From assembly GCA_026126105.1 (NCBI GenBank), contig JAHCJV010000062.1:1-34455 (forward strand): DNA of 34,455 bases, in the 5' to 3' direction. The translations under genes were made by a program, and so were the position numbers. Shown here one piece after another: positions 26,830 through 34,455 of the stretch; position 1 is the stretch's first letter, and each line of letters opens with the position of its first letter. Source of the stretch: Enhydrobacter sp. Lineage in GTDB: Bacteria > Pseudomonadota > Alphaproteobacteria > Reyranellales > Reyranellaceae. The notes beneath the pieces were generated by a model. The model saw only the letters and a program-made list of their open reading frames with translations, ran no database searches and was not told the origin of the DNA.

Positions 26830-28440
26830 TCAACGGGACTTCAGGTCGGCGCGCTCGTTGCGGATATGGTCCGCGATGCGCAGCGCTATCGCCTGGATCG
26901 TCGGCGTCGGATTGACCGCGGCGCCGGTGACGAACGTGCTGCCGTCGACGATGTAGAGATTGTCGACGTCGTGCGCGCAGCCGTTGGCGTCGACGACCGA
27001 GCGCGCCGGGTCGTCGCCCATCCGCGCGGTGCCCATCAGATGCCAACCCGCGGAGCGCAACAGCGGCGTCGACATCACGGTATGCGCGCCGGCCGCCCGC
27101 ATCACCGTCTCGGCATTGGCGACCGCGTGTTCCATCTGCCGCGCCGAGTTCTCCGACAGCCGGTAGAAGATCTTCGGCGCGGCGATGCCGTGCGAATCGG
27201 CCAGCTGCGGATCGAGCTCGACGCGGTTGTGCTCCTCGGGCAAATCCTCGCCGTGCGCGGCCAGCAGCGTGGAGTTGCCGAAGCGCATCGCGAAGTCGGC
27301 ATGATGCTGCGCGCCCCATCGCACCGGCGGCAGCGTGAAGCCGGCCGCGGTCTTGGCCGGGCCGGTGCTGCGGTTCATCTGGAAGGTGTAGCCGCGCACG
27401 AAGCCGCGCGAGGGATCGGTCTCGTAGAATTCCTGCGACAGCAGGATGTTGCCCAGCGGCCCCTGCCACGTCGGCGCGATGCCGTCGTCGAAGAAGCCGG
27501 TGACGATCGCGCAGGGGTGGAACATCAGGTTGCGGCCGACGAGGCCGCTCGAGTTGGCCAGCCCGCGCGGATGGCGCTCCGACGCCGAGAGCAGCATCAG
27601 GCGCGGCGTGCCGATGCCGTTGGCCGCCAGGATCACGGCGCGGGCCGGCTGGAATTGAACCGTGCCCTCGGCGTCGAAGTAGCGCGCCCCGGTCGCGCGC
27701 CCGTCCGCGCCCGTCGTTACCTCGAAGACGCGCGCGCCGGTCCGTAGCTCCACGCCGTTGGAGATCGCGGCGGGCCAGTAGGTGACGTCGGTCGAGCCCT
27801 TGGCGCGCCGGACGCAGCCGAGCCCGTTGGGGCCGCAATTGTTGCAGGCGGCACGGCCGCGATAGTCGGTCGAGTTGATGTAGGAATCCGATGGCCACCA
27901 GTGCCAGCCGAGCCGGTCGAAGCCGCGCGCGAGGCGCTCGCCGTCGGGGCCGAGCGGCAGCGGCGGCATCGGCCGCGGCGCGCGCGGCGGATTGGCCGGA
28001 TCGCCGGCAATGCCCGAGCACCCCATCCAGGCGTCGTTGAGGTCGTAGTAGGGTTCCAGGTCGGCATAGGAGATCGGCCAGTCGTCGGCCACGCCGTCGA
28101 GGCTCCTGACCCTGAAGTCGGACGGGTGGAAGCGCGGCGCGTGGGCCGTCCAGTGGACGGTGCTGCCGCCGACCGCGTTGTACATCAGCGGCGTGATGGC
28201 CGACTCGCTGTCGTTCACCGGATAGTCCGCCGGCAGGCCGCGGACGTTCGGGTTGAAGCTGAAGCTCGAGGCGGCCTGGAACTCCCAGTTGCCCGCCGCG
28301 GTCGAGTATTCCTCGGGCTTCTGCCAGCCGCCCTGCTCCAGGCACAGGATGCGGAACCCGGCATCCGAGAGTCGCCACGCCACGGCGGCGCCGGAGGCCC
28401 CGGAGCCGATGATCAGGATGTCGACGGGCGCGTTGTCCAT
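26830..28440 (-). CDS. GMC-family FAD oxidoreductase
   Basis: The 536-residue product has the FAD-binding ILIIGSGASGAAVAWRLSDAG at the N-terminus, followed by LCLEQGG, the GGSTVHW segment, and the C-terminal catalytic region with WHLMGTARMG (His467) and VNPTPTIQA (Asn510). These are the His/Asn pair of GMC alcohol/sugar dehydrogenases. GGGGGAG precedes the ATG at 28438-28440. With the subunit-3-like gene behind it, it resembles gluconate/sorbitol-type dehydrogenases. The nearby divergent 2-dehydro-3-deoxygalactonokinase would fit oxidation of a sugar acid, but that link is inference. No signal peptide is seen. Confidence 0.92.
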   Translation of the reverse strand: MDNAPVDILIIGSGASGAAVAWRLSDAGFRILCLEQGGWQKPEEYSTAAGNWEFQAASSFSFNPNVRGLPADYPVNDSESAITPLMYNAVGGSTVHWTAHAPRFHPSDFRVRSLDGVADDWPISYADLEPYYDLNDAWMGCSGIAGDPANPPRAPRPMPPLPLGPDGERLARGFDRLGWHWWPSDSYINSTDYRGRAACNNCGPNGLGCVRRAKGSTDVTYWPAAISNGVELRTGARVFEVTTGADGRATGARYFDAEGTVQFQPARAVILAANGIGTPRLMLLSASERHPRGLANSSGLVGRNLMFHPCAIVTGFFDDGIAPTWQGPLGNILLSQEFYETDPSRGFVRGYTFQMNRSTGPAKTAAGFTLPPVRWGAQHHADFAMRFGNSTLLAAHGEDLPEEHNRVELDPQLADSHGIAAPKIFYRLSENSARQMEHAVANAETVMRAAGAHTVMSTPLLRSAGWHLMGTARMGDDPARSVVDANGCAHDVDNLYIVDGSTFVTGAAVNPTPTIQAIALRIADHIRNERADLKSR

Positions 28441-28519
28441 TGAGGCTCCCCCGAGTCTCGTAACGTCTTTCAGGCTACCTTATACGCATTGCCCGGGCTT
28501 TGGGGTGGAGGAGAAATCG

Positions 28520-29413
28520 ATGAGCCTCGTCGCGGTCGACTGGGGGACGAGTTCGTTGCGCGGGGCCTTGCTCGACGATGCCGGCAACGTGCTCGAGGAG
28601 AAGACCGCGCCGCGCGGCATCCTGACCGTGGCTGCCGGCGAGTTCGCGGCCGTTTTCGAATCGGTCTTCGGGCCGTGGATGCAGCGTCCGGACAGCCTCT
28701 GCCTGATCTCCGGCATGGCCGGCAGCCGGCAGGGCTGGGTCGAGGCCCCCTACGAGACCTGCCCGGCGGGGCTGCCGGATCTGGCGCGACGGCTGCACTG
28801 GATCGAAGCCGACCGCATCGCCATCGTGCCCGGCCTGTGCGACGAGCGGGACGGCGTGCCCGACGTCATGCGCGGCGAGGAGGTGCAGATCTTCGGGGCG
28901 ATCCAGCTCACCGGCATCGCGACCGGCACGTTCGTGCTGCCGGGCACGCACAACAAATGGGCGACGGTGCGCGACGGGCGCGTTACCGGCTTTCGCACCT
29001 GCATGACCGGCGAGCTCTATGCGCTGCTGAGCCGGCACTCGATCCTGGCGCGCACGCTCGACGCCGACGCGCCCCCGGACGAGCCCGCGTTCCTGCGCGG
29101 CGTCGCCTGCGCGGCAAACGGCGAAGGGCTGCTGCACAATGCCTTCGGCGCGCGCACGCTGGGGCTGTTCGAGCGCCTGTCGGCTCCGGCGTTGGCCAGC
29201 TACCTCTCGGGCGTGCTGATCGGCGAGGAGCTGCGCACGCAGCCGTTGCAGGATGCAGGCGACGTGGTGCTGATCGGCGCGCCGGCGCTCACGGCACGCT
29301 ACGTCCTTGCCCTGAACACAATCGGCATCGATACGCGGGTGCTCGGCTCCCAAGCGACATGGGCCGGCGCCCACGCGCTTCATCAGGTTCTGCAGGATCG
29401 CCGACATTTGTGA
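28520..29413 (+). CDS. dgoK: 2-dehydro-3-deoxygalactonokinase
   Basis: The 297-residue product has the length of DgoK. It starts MSLVAVDWGTSSLRGALLD (ATPase-fold phosphate loop), and has the family segments ISGMAGSRQGWVEAPY, VPGLCDERDGVPDVMRGEE, LPGTHNKWATV and RTCMTGELYALLSRHSIL. It phosphorylates 2-dehydro-3-deoxygalactonate at C6 in the De Ley-Doudoroff galactonate pathway. GGAGGAG is 6 bases before the ATG. The partner aldolase DgoA is not next to it in this window. It is divergent from the GMC dehydrogenase operon with an 79-bp gap. Confidence 0.92.
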   Translation: MSLVAVDWGTSSLRGALLDDAGNVLEEKTAPRGILTVAAGEFAAVFESVFGPWMQRPDSLCLISGMAGSRQGWVEAPYETCPAGLPDLARRLHWIEADRIAIVPGLCDERDGVPDVMRGEEVQIFGAIQLTGIATGTFVLPGTHNKWATVRDGRVTGFRTCMTGELYALLSRHSILARTLDADAPPDEPAFLRGVACAANGEGLLHNAFGARTLGLFERLSAPALASYLSGVLIGEELRTQPLQDAGDVVLIGAPALTARYVLALNTIGIDTRVLGSQATWAGAHALHQVLQDRRHL

Positions 29414-29571
29414 CGACTTGTTGACGGATCGCTTGGAAATTTGGGCAGCGGCGCCGCCGCCGTGCCGCCGGGTTTCCGACATCGCGCGGTCGCAACTCTG
29501 AGGTGTTGGTTGTAAAGGGGCCACCGCCAAGCGTAGCTGCTGGGCGGGAAGAGATATCTTTGGAGCACAAC

Positions 29572-31983
29572 ATGGCGCAATACCCGGCGAATATCGACCT
29601 CTCCAGCCTCGACGGCAGCAACGGCTTCAAGCTCAGTGGCGAGATGACAGCCGACAACAGCGGGCGTTCGGTGGCCTCCGCGGGCGACGTCAACGGAGAC
29701 GGCTTCGCAGACCTGATCGTCGGCGCCCCGAATGCCGCCAATCAGAACGGCGACCGGTCGGGTGCCAGTTACGTCGTGTTCGGCAACGCCTCGGGGTTTC
29801 CCGCCAGTATCGACCTTTCGACGCTGAACGGCAGCAATGGCTTCAAGCTCAGCGGCGTGGCAGCGCGTGACTACAGCGGCTCATCGGTTGCCTCTGCCGG
29901 CGACGTCAACGGCGACGGCTTCGCAGACGTGATCGTCGGCGCTCGATATGCCGCTCCGTACGGCCGCGATTCGGGGGCGAGCTACTTGGTTTTCGGCAAG
30001 GCTTCGGGATTCTCCGCCAACATAGACCTGTCGACGCTCAACGGCAGCGACGGCTTCAGGCTTATCCGACCGGCACCGTGGCAAAGAAGCGGCTATTCGG
30101 TCTCCTCTGCTGGCGACGTCAACGGCGATGGCTTCGCCGACGTGATTGTCGGTGCCCCGATTGGAGATCGCCAAGGGACGGCGGGAGGCGGGAGCTATGT
30201 GGTTTTCGGCAAGGCGTCGGGATTTGCCGCCAAGTTCAACTTGGCAACCCTGGACGGCAGCAATGGCTTCAAGCTCAGTGGCAGGTTGAAGGGTGACTAC
30301 AGCGGCGCTTCGGTCTCCTCTGCGGGCGACGTCAACGGCGACGGCTTCGCCGACCTGATCGTCGGCGCCCCAGGAGCCGATCCTCATGGTGTATCTTCAG
30401 GGGCGAGCTATGTGGTGTTCGGCAAGGCGTCCGGATTCTATGCCGATCTCAACCTTCGGCGACTCGATGGCAGCAACGGCTTCAAGCTCAGCGGCGTCGC
30501 GGCGGGTGACTCGAGCGGCCGATCGGTATCGTCGGCGGGAGATATCAATGGCGACGGCTTCGCCGACCTGATCGTCGGCGCCCCGAATGCAGATCCCCAC
30601 GGCTACTCGTCAGGCGCCAGCTACGTGATTTTTGGAAAGGCCTCGGGCTTTGCCGCCAATCTCGACTTGTCGGTGCTCGACGGCGGCACCGGCTTCAAGC
30701 TGAGCGGCGTGGCGCAGGGCGATTGGAGCGGTTGGTCGGTGGCCTCTGCGGGAGACGTCAATGGCGATGGTTTCGCTGACCTGATCGTCGGTGCCTTCGG
30801 AGCCGATCCTCATGGTGATTCTTCGGGCGCGAGCTACGTGGTGTTCGGCAAGGCTTCGGGCTTTGCCGCCAATCTCGACCTGTCGGCCCTCGATGGCAGC
30901 AATGGGTTCAAGCTGAGCGGCGTGGCGGGTGACGTGAGCGGCCGGTCGGTATCGTCGGCGGGTGATGTCAACGCTGACGGCTTTGCCGACCTGATCGTCG
31001 GCGCTCCGGGGGCCAACTCGAGCTATGTTATCTACGGCCGGGCGCCGGACACCGCGGTCAACCGCGTCGGCACCGTCGCGTCCCAGACGCTGGCGGGTGG
31101 GGCGTTCGACGACACGTTGTCGGGCCTGGGCGGCGACGACCGGCTGTTCGGTCACGCCGGCAAGGACACGCTCGACGGCGGCTTGGGCGATGACACGGCG
31201 TATGGCGGTGGCGGCAAGGACTCCCTGCGCGGCCGCGAGGGCAACGACGTGCTCGATGGCGGTGGCGGCGACGACGAGCTCCTGGGAGCGGAGGGGAACG
31301 ACGTCATCGACGGCGGGTCGGGCAACGATACGCTCGCCGGCGGCGAGGGCGACGACAGCCTCGACGGCGGCGGCGACATCGACACGGCGCGCTACGTCTC
31401 CGCCTCTGCCGGCGTGATGGTGGACTTGGCGCTGACGAGCGCCCAGGACACCGGCGGCGCCGGGATCGACACGCTGCGGAACATCGAGAACGCCACCGGC
31501 TCGGACTTCGGCGATCGGCTGTGGGGCAGCGACGGCGCGAACGTCCTGACCGGCGGCGCGGGCGACGACGTCCTGGTCGGGCGCCAAGGCGACGACGGGC
31601 TCGATGGCGGTGCCGGTGACGACCGTCTGAACGGCGGGGCGGGCGCCAACACGCTGACCGGCGGCGAGGGCAACGACCGCTTCGTCTTCGACTCGCCGCT
31701 GGTTGCCGGCACGATCACGACCATCACAGATCTCTCGGCCGGTACCGACCAGATTGCGCTCGGCAGCACGGTGTTCACCAAGGTCGGCCCGGTCGGCCCG
31801 CTCGCGGCCAACCGCTTCTTCATCGGTTCCGAAGCGCACGATTCCAAGGACCGGATCATCTACAACGCGGCAAGCGGCGCCCTGCTCTACGACCCCGACG
31901 GCAGCGGCTCGCAGGCAGCGACGCAGTTCGCCACGGTAACGCCGGGGCTGGCGCTGACGGCCGGCGACTTCAAGGTCATCTGA
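29572..31983 (+). CDS. Seven-blade FG-GAP propeller protein with RTX repeats, type I secretion candidate (first copy)
   Basis: The 803-residue product has seven FG-GAP repeats of about 66 residues (about residues 9-489), each with DVNGDGFADLIVGAP or a close variant; the DxNxDG loop is the calcium-binding integrin-alpha pattern. RTX nonapeptides (GGxGxDxLxG) follow at about 508-605 and 650-705. The C-terminus is FVFDSPLVAGTITTITD, then LSAGTDQIALGS and an ending typical of RTX proteins (YDPDGSGSQAATQFA). There is no signal peptide, as expected for type I export, but no exporter genes are in the window. GGAG precedes the ATG at 29572, which gives MAQYPANIDL. The seventh blade is slightly shortened. 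Confidence 0.88.
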   Translation: MAQYPANIDLSSLDGSNGFKLSGEMTADNSGRSVASAGDVNGDGFADLIVGAPNAANQNGDRSGASYVVFGNASGFPASIDLSTLNGSNGFKLSGVAARDYSGSSVASAGDVNGDGFADVIVGARYAAPYGRDSGASYLVFGKASGFSANIDLSTLNGSDGFRLIRPAPWQRSGYSVSSAGDVNGDGFADVIVGAPIGDRQGTAGGGSYVVFGKASGFAAKFNLATLDGSNGFKLSGRLKGDYSGASVSSAGDVNGDGFADLIVGAPGADPHGVSSGASYVVFGKASGFYADLNLRRLDGSNGFKLSGVAAGDSSGRSVSSAGDINGDGFADLIVGAPNADPHGYSSGASYVIFGKASGFAANLDLSVLDGGTGFKLSGVAQGDWSGWSVASAGDVNGDGFADLIVGAFGADPHGDSSGASYVVFGKASGFAANLDLSALDGSNGFKLSGVAGDVSGRSVSSAGDVNADGFADLIVGAPGANSSYVIYGRAPDTAVNRVGTVASQTLAGGAFDDTLSGLGGDDRLFGHAGKDTLDGGLGDDTAYGGGGKDSLRGREGNDVLDGGGGDDELLGAEGNDVIDGGSGNDTLAGGEGDDSLDGGGDIDTARYVSASAGVMVDLALTSAQDTGGAGIDTLRNIENATGSDFGDRLWGSDGANVLTGGAGDDVLVGRQGDDGLDGGAGDDRLNGGAGANTLTGGEGNDRFVFDSPLVAGTITTITDLSAGTDQIALGSTVFTKVGPVGPLAANRFFIGSEAHDSKDRIIYNAASGALLYDPDGSGSQAATQFATVTPGLALTAGDFKVI
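29596..31038 (+). repeat. Seven FG-GAP coding repeats, copy one
   Basis: Seven units of about 195-200 bases encode the blades; the DNA units remain visibly similar (AGCAATGGCTTCAAGCTCAG and GACGTCAACGGCGACGGCTT recur). Unit three is the most divergent. Confidence 0.85.
31189..31579 (+). repeat. 391-bp direct repeat, first copy (pairs with 34065-34455)
   Basis: About 18 base differences by eye over 391 bp (about 95% identity) from the block at 34065-34455; most differences are at third codon positions. It encodes RTX repeats plus the DLALTSAQDTGGAGIDTL module. Confidence 0.85.
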
Positions 31984-32042
31984 GCTGGCGTGGCACTCTT
32001 CCCGACATCGAACTGCCGTTACCAAGGACAGTGGAGCACAAC

Positions 32043-34455
32043 ATGGCGCAATACCCGGCGATCATCGACCTTGGCAGCCTCGACGGCAGCAACGGCTTCA
32101 AGCTCAGCGGCGCGGCAGGCGCTGAGAGCGGCATTTCGGTGGCCTCTGCGGGGGACGTCAATGGCGACGGTTTCGCCGACTTGATTGTCGGCGCCCCGTC
32201 AGCGTATGCGCTGGGGGAGCGCCGCGGCGCAAGCTACGTGGTGTTCGGCAAGGCCTCGGGATTCGCCGCCAATATCCAGCTGTCGACGCTCAACGGCAGC
32301 AACGGCTTCAAGCTAAGCGGCGCGGCGGCCTACGACTTTACCGGCTTTTCGGTCGCCTCCACGGGAGACGTCAATGGCGACGGCTTCGCCGACCTGATCG
32401 TCGGCGCCTTTCGAGCCGATCCGCACGGCGACCGCTCAGGCGCCAGCTACGTGGTGTTCGGCAAGGCTTCGGCGTTTGCCGCGAACCTCGATCTGTCGAC
32501 CCTTGATGGCAGCAGCGGCTTCAAGCTGAGTGGCGCGGCGGCATATGATTTAAGCGGCTTTTCGGTGGCCTCTGCAGGTGACGTCAACGGCGACGGCTTC
32601 GCCGACATGATCGTCGGCGCCCCCGCCATCGCGGGTTCGACCAAGAGCTATGTCGTATTCGGCAAGGCATCCGGTTTTGCCGCGAACCTCGACCTGTCGA
32701 CACTCGACGGCAGCAACGGCTTCAAACTGAGCGGCACGGCAAGGTACAGTATCGGCTGTTCCGTCTCATCGGCGGGCGATGTCAACGGCGACGGCTTCTC
32801 TGACGTCATCATCGGCGCCCGTCACGCCGATCCGCACGGCACCGATTCAGGGGCGAGCTACGTGGTGTTCGGCAAGGGCTCGGGCTTTGCTGCCAACCTC
32901 GACCTGTGGAGCCTCGACGGCAACAACGGTTTCAAACTCAGCGGCGCGGCGGCCTACGACTTTACCGGCTATTCGGTCGCCTCCGTTGGCGACGTCAACG
33001 GCGACGGCTTCTCGGACATCATCGTCGGCGCCCACAGCGCCGATCCGCACGGCTCCCGATCGGGAGTGAGCTATGTGGTGTTCGGCAAGGCGTCGGGATT
33101 TGCCGCGAACCTCGACCTGTCGACACTCGACGGCAGCAACGGCTTCAAGCTCAGCGGCGTGGCGGCCGGGGACAAGAGCGGCTATTCGGTCGCCTCGGCG
33201 GGCGACGTCGATGGCGACGGATTTAACGATCTGATTGTCGGCGCTCCGTTCGCCCACTATGGCGGCCAGCGCACTGGCGCCAGCTACGTGGTGTTCGGCA
33301 GATCTTCCGGATTTGCTGCCAATCTCGACCTGTCGAGCCTCGACGGGAGCAACGGCTTCAAGCTCAGCGGCGTTGCGGCCGGTGACGAGAGCGGTCGTTC
33401 GGTCGCCTCGGCGGGCGACGTCAATGGCGACGGATTCGCCGACCTGATCGTCGGCGCTCCGGGAGCCGCCTCGAACGGCGAGAGTTCTGGCGCGAGTTAC
33501 GTGATCTATGGCCGTCCGCCGGACACCGCCGTGAACCGCATCGGCACCGCCGCGTCCCAGACGCTGGCCGGTGGCGCCTTCGACGACACCCTGTCGGGCC
33601 TGGGCGGCAACGACAGGCTGTACGGCAACGGCGGCAACGACGTGCTGGACGGCGGTACCGGCAAGGATGTCGCAAACGGCGGCGATGGCGACGACACGCT
33701 GAACGGCGGCGCCGGCGCCGACACGCTGGCGGGCGGCAACGGCGACGACACGTTGGACGGCGGCAGCGCCAACGACCTGATCGACGGCGGCGCCGGCACC
33801 GACACCGCGACCTACGCCTCGGCGACGGCCAGTGTCGCGGTCGACCTGGCGATCGGCGGTGCGCAGAACACCGGCGGCGCGGGTATCGATACGCTGATCG
33901 GCGTCGAGAACCTCACCGGCTCGGCCTTTGCGGACAGCCTGAGCGGCGACAATGCAGCCAACGTTCTGTCCGGTGCCGACGGCAATGATGCCCTTCTCGG
34001 CCGCAACGGCGACGACAGACTCGACGGCGGCAACGGCGCCGACAGCCTGGATGGCGGTTCGGGCGATGACACGGCCTACGGCGGGGGCGGCAAGGACTCC
34101 CTGCGCGGCCGCGAGGGCAACGACGTGCTCGATGGCGGTGGCGGCGACGACGAACTCCTGGGAGCCGAGGGCAACGACATCATCGACGGCGGGTCGGGCA
34201 GCGACACGCTTGCCGGCGGCGAGGGCGACGACAGCCTCGACGGCGGCGGCGACATCGACACCGTGCGCTACGTCTCCGCCTCGGCCGGCGTGATGGTGGA
34301 CCTCGCGCTGACGAGTGCCCAGGACACCGGCGGCGCCGGGATCGACACGCTGCGGAACATCGAGAACGCCACCGGCTCGGACTTCGGCGATCGCCTGTGG
34401 GGCAGCGACGGCGCGAACGTCCTGACCGGCGGCGCGGGCGACGACGTCCTGATCG
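32043..34455 (+). CDS. Seven-blade FG-GAP propeller protein with RTX repeats, second copy, runs off the right edge
   Basis: The frame stays open from the ATG at 32043 to the window end (804 codons visible). The N-terminus is MAQYPAIIDLGSL, nearly that of the first copy, with the same GGAGCACAAC leader before it. Seven FG-GAP repeats (about residues 9-491) end at SYVIYGRPPD. RTX repeats begin at about 508 and, unlike copy one, include two AQ(N/D)TGGAGIDTL-type modules instead of one, so this protein is longer. The last 391 bases are nearly identical to copy one. Stop codon and C-terminus are beyond the window. The function is probably that of copy one: an exported, calcium-binding surface or matrix protein. 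Confidence 0.87.
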   Translation, partial: MAQYPAIIDLGSLDGSNGFKLSGAAGAESGISVASAGDVNGDGFADLIVGAPSAYALGERRGASYVVFGKASGFAANIQLSTLNGSNGFKLSGAAAYDFTGFSVASTGDVNGDGFADLIVGAFRADPHGDRSGASYVVFGKASAFAANLDLSTLDGSSGFKLSGAAAYDLSGFSVASAGDVNGDGFADMIVGAPAIAGSTKSYVVFGKASGFAANLDLSTLDGSNGFKLSGTARYSIGCSVSSAGDVNGDGFSDVIIGARHADPHGTDSGASYVVFGKGSGFAANLDLWSLDGNNGFKLSGAAAYDFTGYSVASVGDVNGDGFSDIIVGAHSADPHGSRSGVSYVVFGKASGFAANLDLSTLDGSNGFKLSGVAAGDKSGYSVASAGDVDGDGFNDLIVGAPFAHYGGQRTGASYVVFGRSSGFAANLDLSSLDGSNGFKLSGVAAGDESGRSVASAGDVNGDGFADLIVGAPGAASNGESSGASYVIYGRPPDTAVNRIGTAASQTLAGGAFDDTLSGLGGNDRLYGNGGNDVLDGGTGKDVANGGDGDDTLNGGAGADTLAGGNGDDTLDGGSANDLIDGGAGTDTATYASATASVAVDLAIGGAQNTGGAGIDTLIGVENLTGSAFADSLSGDNAANVLSGADGNDALLGRNGDDRLDGGNGADSLDGGSGDDTAYGGGGKDSLRGREGNDVLDGGGGDDELLGAEGNDIIDGGSGSDTLAGGEGDDSLDGGGDIDTVRYVSASAGVMVDLALTSAQDTGGAGIDTLRNIENATGSDFGDRLWGSDGANVLTGGAGDDVLI
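32067..33515 (+). repeat. Seven FG-GAP coding repeats, copy two
   Basis: Seven units again. Unit three is shortened (APAIAGSTKSY) and unit six has DVDGDG in place of DVNGDG. Confidence 0.85.
34065..34455 (+). repeat. 391-bp direct repeat, second copy (pairs with 31189-31579)
   Basis: It is the mate of the first copy, offset 2876 bases; the match may continue beyond the window edge. Confidence 0.85.

Noticed and set aside
30610..32025. 471-codon minus-strand frame opposite the RTX region
   Set aside because: It is a repetitive antisense mirror of the FG-GAP and RTX codons.

Overview
The window is GC-rich, densely coded DNA from a proteobacterium, most likely an alphaproteobacterium. The signs are many start/stop overlaps, an orphan tripartite-tricarboxylate-type binding protein, an HWE/HisKA_2-type kinase with CHASE3, and a SLC5-domain hybrid kinase. 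The genus cannot be fixed from sequence alone. Both edges cut genes: the tail of a probable rRNA adenine dimethyltransferase on the left, and a large RTX/FG-GAP protein on the right. I saw no rRNA, tRNA, CRISPR array, transposase or phage genes, and no gene-free stretch longer than about 220 bases.

Region 1 (1-2000): rRNA methyltransferase tail, a short tandem repeat, and the ABC-F factor ettA in convergent orientation. Region 2 (2112-13410): corA, followed by a cluster that matches the acetate-sensing CrbS/CrbR (MxtR/ErdR) locus type. It holds a hybrid kinase with an SLC5 transporter-like sensor, a LuxR-type response regulator overlapping it tail to tail, a CBS/DUF294 nucleotidyltransferase-like protein, a DEDDh exonuclease and an unknown leader gene, all in a tightly coupled minus-strand operon. 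Facing away from it is DUF4212-actP (acetate symporter). A palindrome, TTAGACTAAAGTCTAA, lies between the two arms. A strong terminator closes actP and abuts three small membrane-protein genes.

Region 3 (13444-19913): a TetR-controlled divergent cluster. One arm is TetR, an acyl-CoA ligase and a carboxyltransferase; the other is a Bug-type binding protein and a second carboxyltransferase. A 30-bp near-perfect palindrome sits in the promoter gap. It looks like uptake, CoA activation and carboxylation/decarboxylation of an unknown organic acid, without biotin subunits in the window. Region 4 (19973-29413): inorganic pyrophosphatase coupled to a TRIC-like membrane protein, a CHASE3 sensor kinase followed by a sugar-binding-type periplasmic protein, a 43-bp-arm inverted repeat, a GH25 lysozyme-like Tat/lipoprotein, an FAD monooxygenase, a GMC oxidoreductase with its small subunit, and 2-dehydro-3-deoxygalactonokinase.

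Region 5 (29572-end): two tandem paralogues, each with exactly seven FG-GAP repeats followed by RTX calcium-binding repeats. Both look like type I secreted surface or matrix proteins. The two genes share their ribosome-binding leader and a 391-bp block of about 95% identity.
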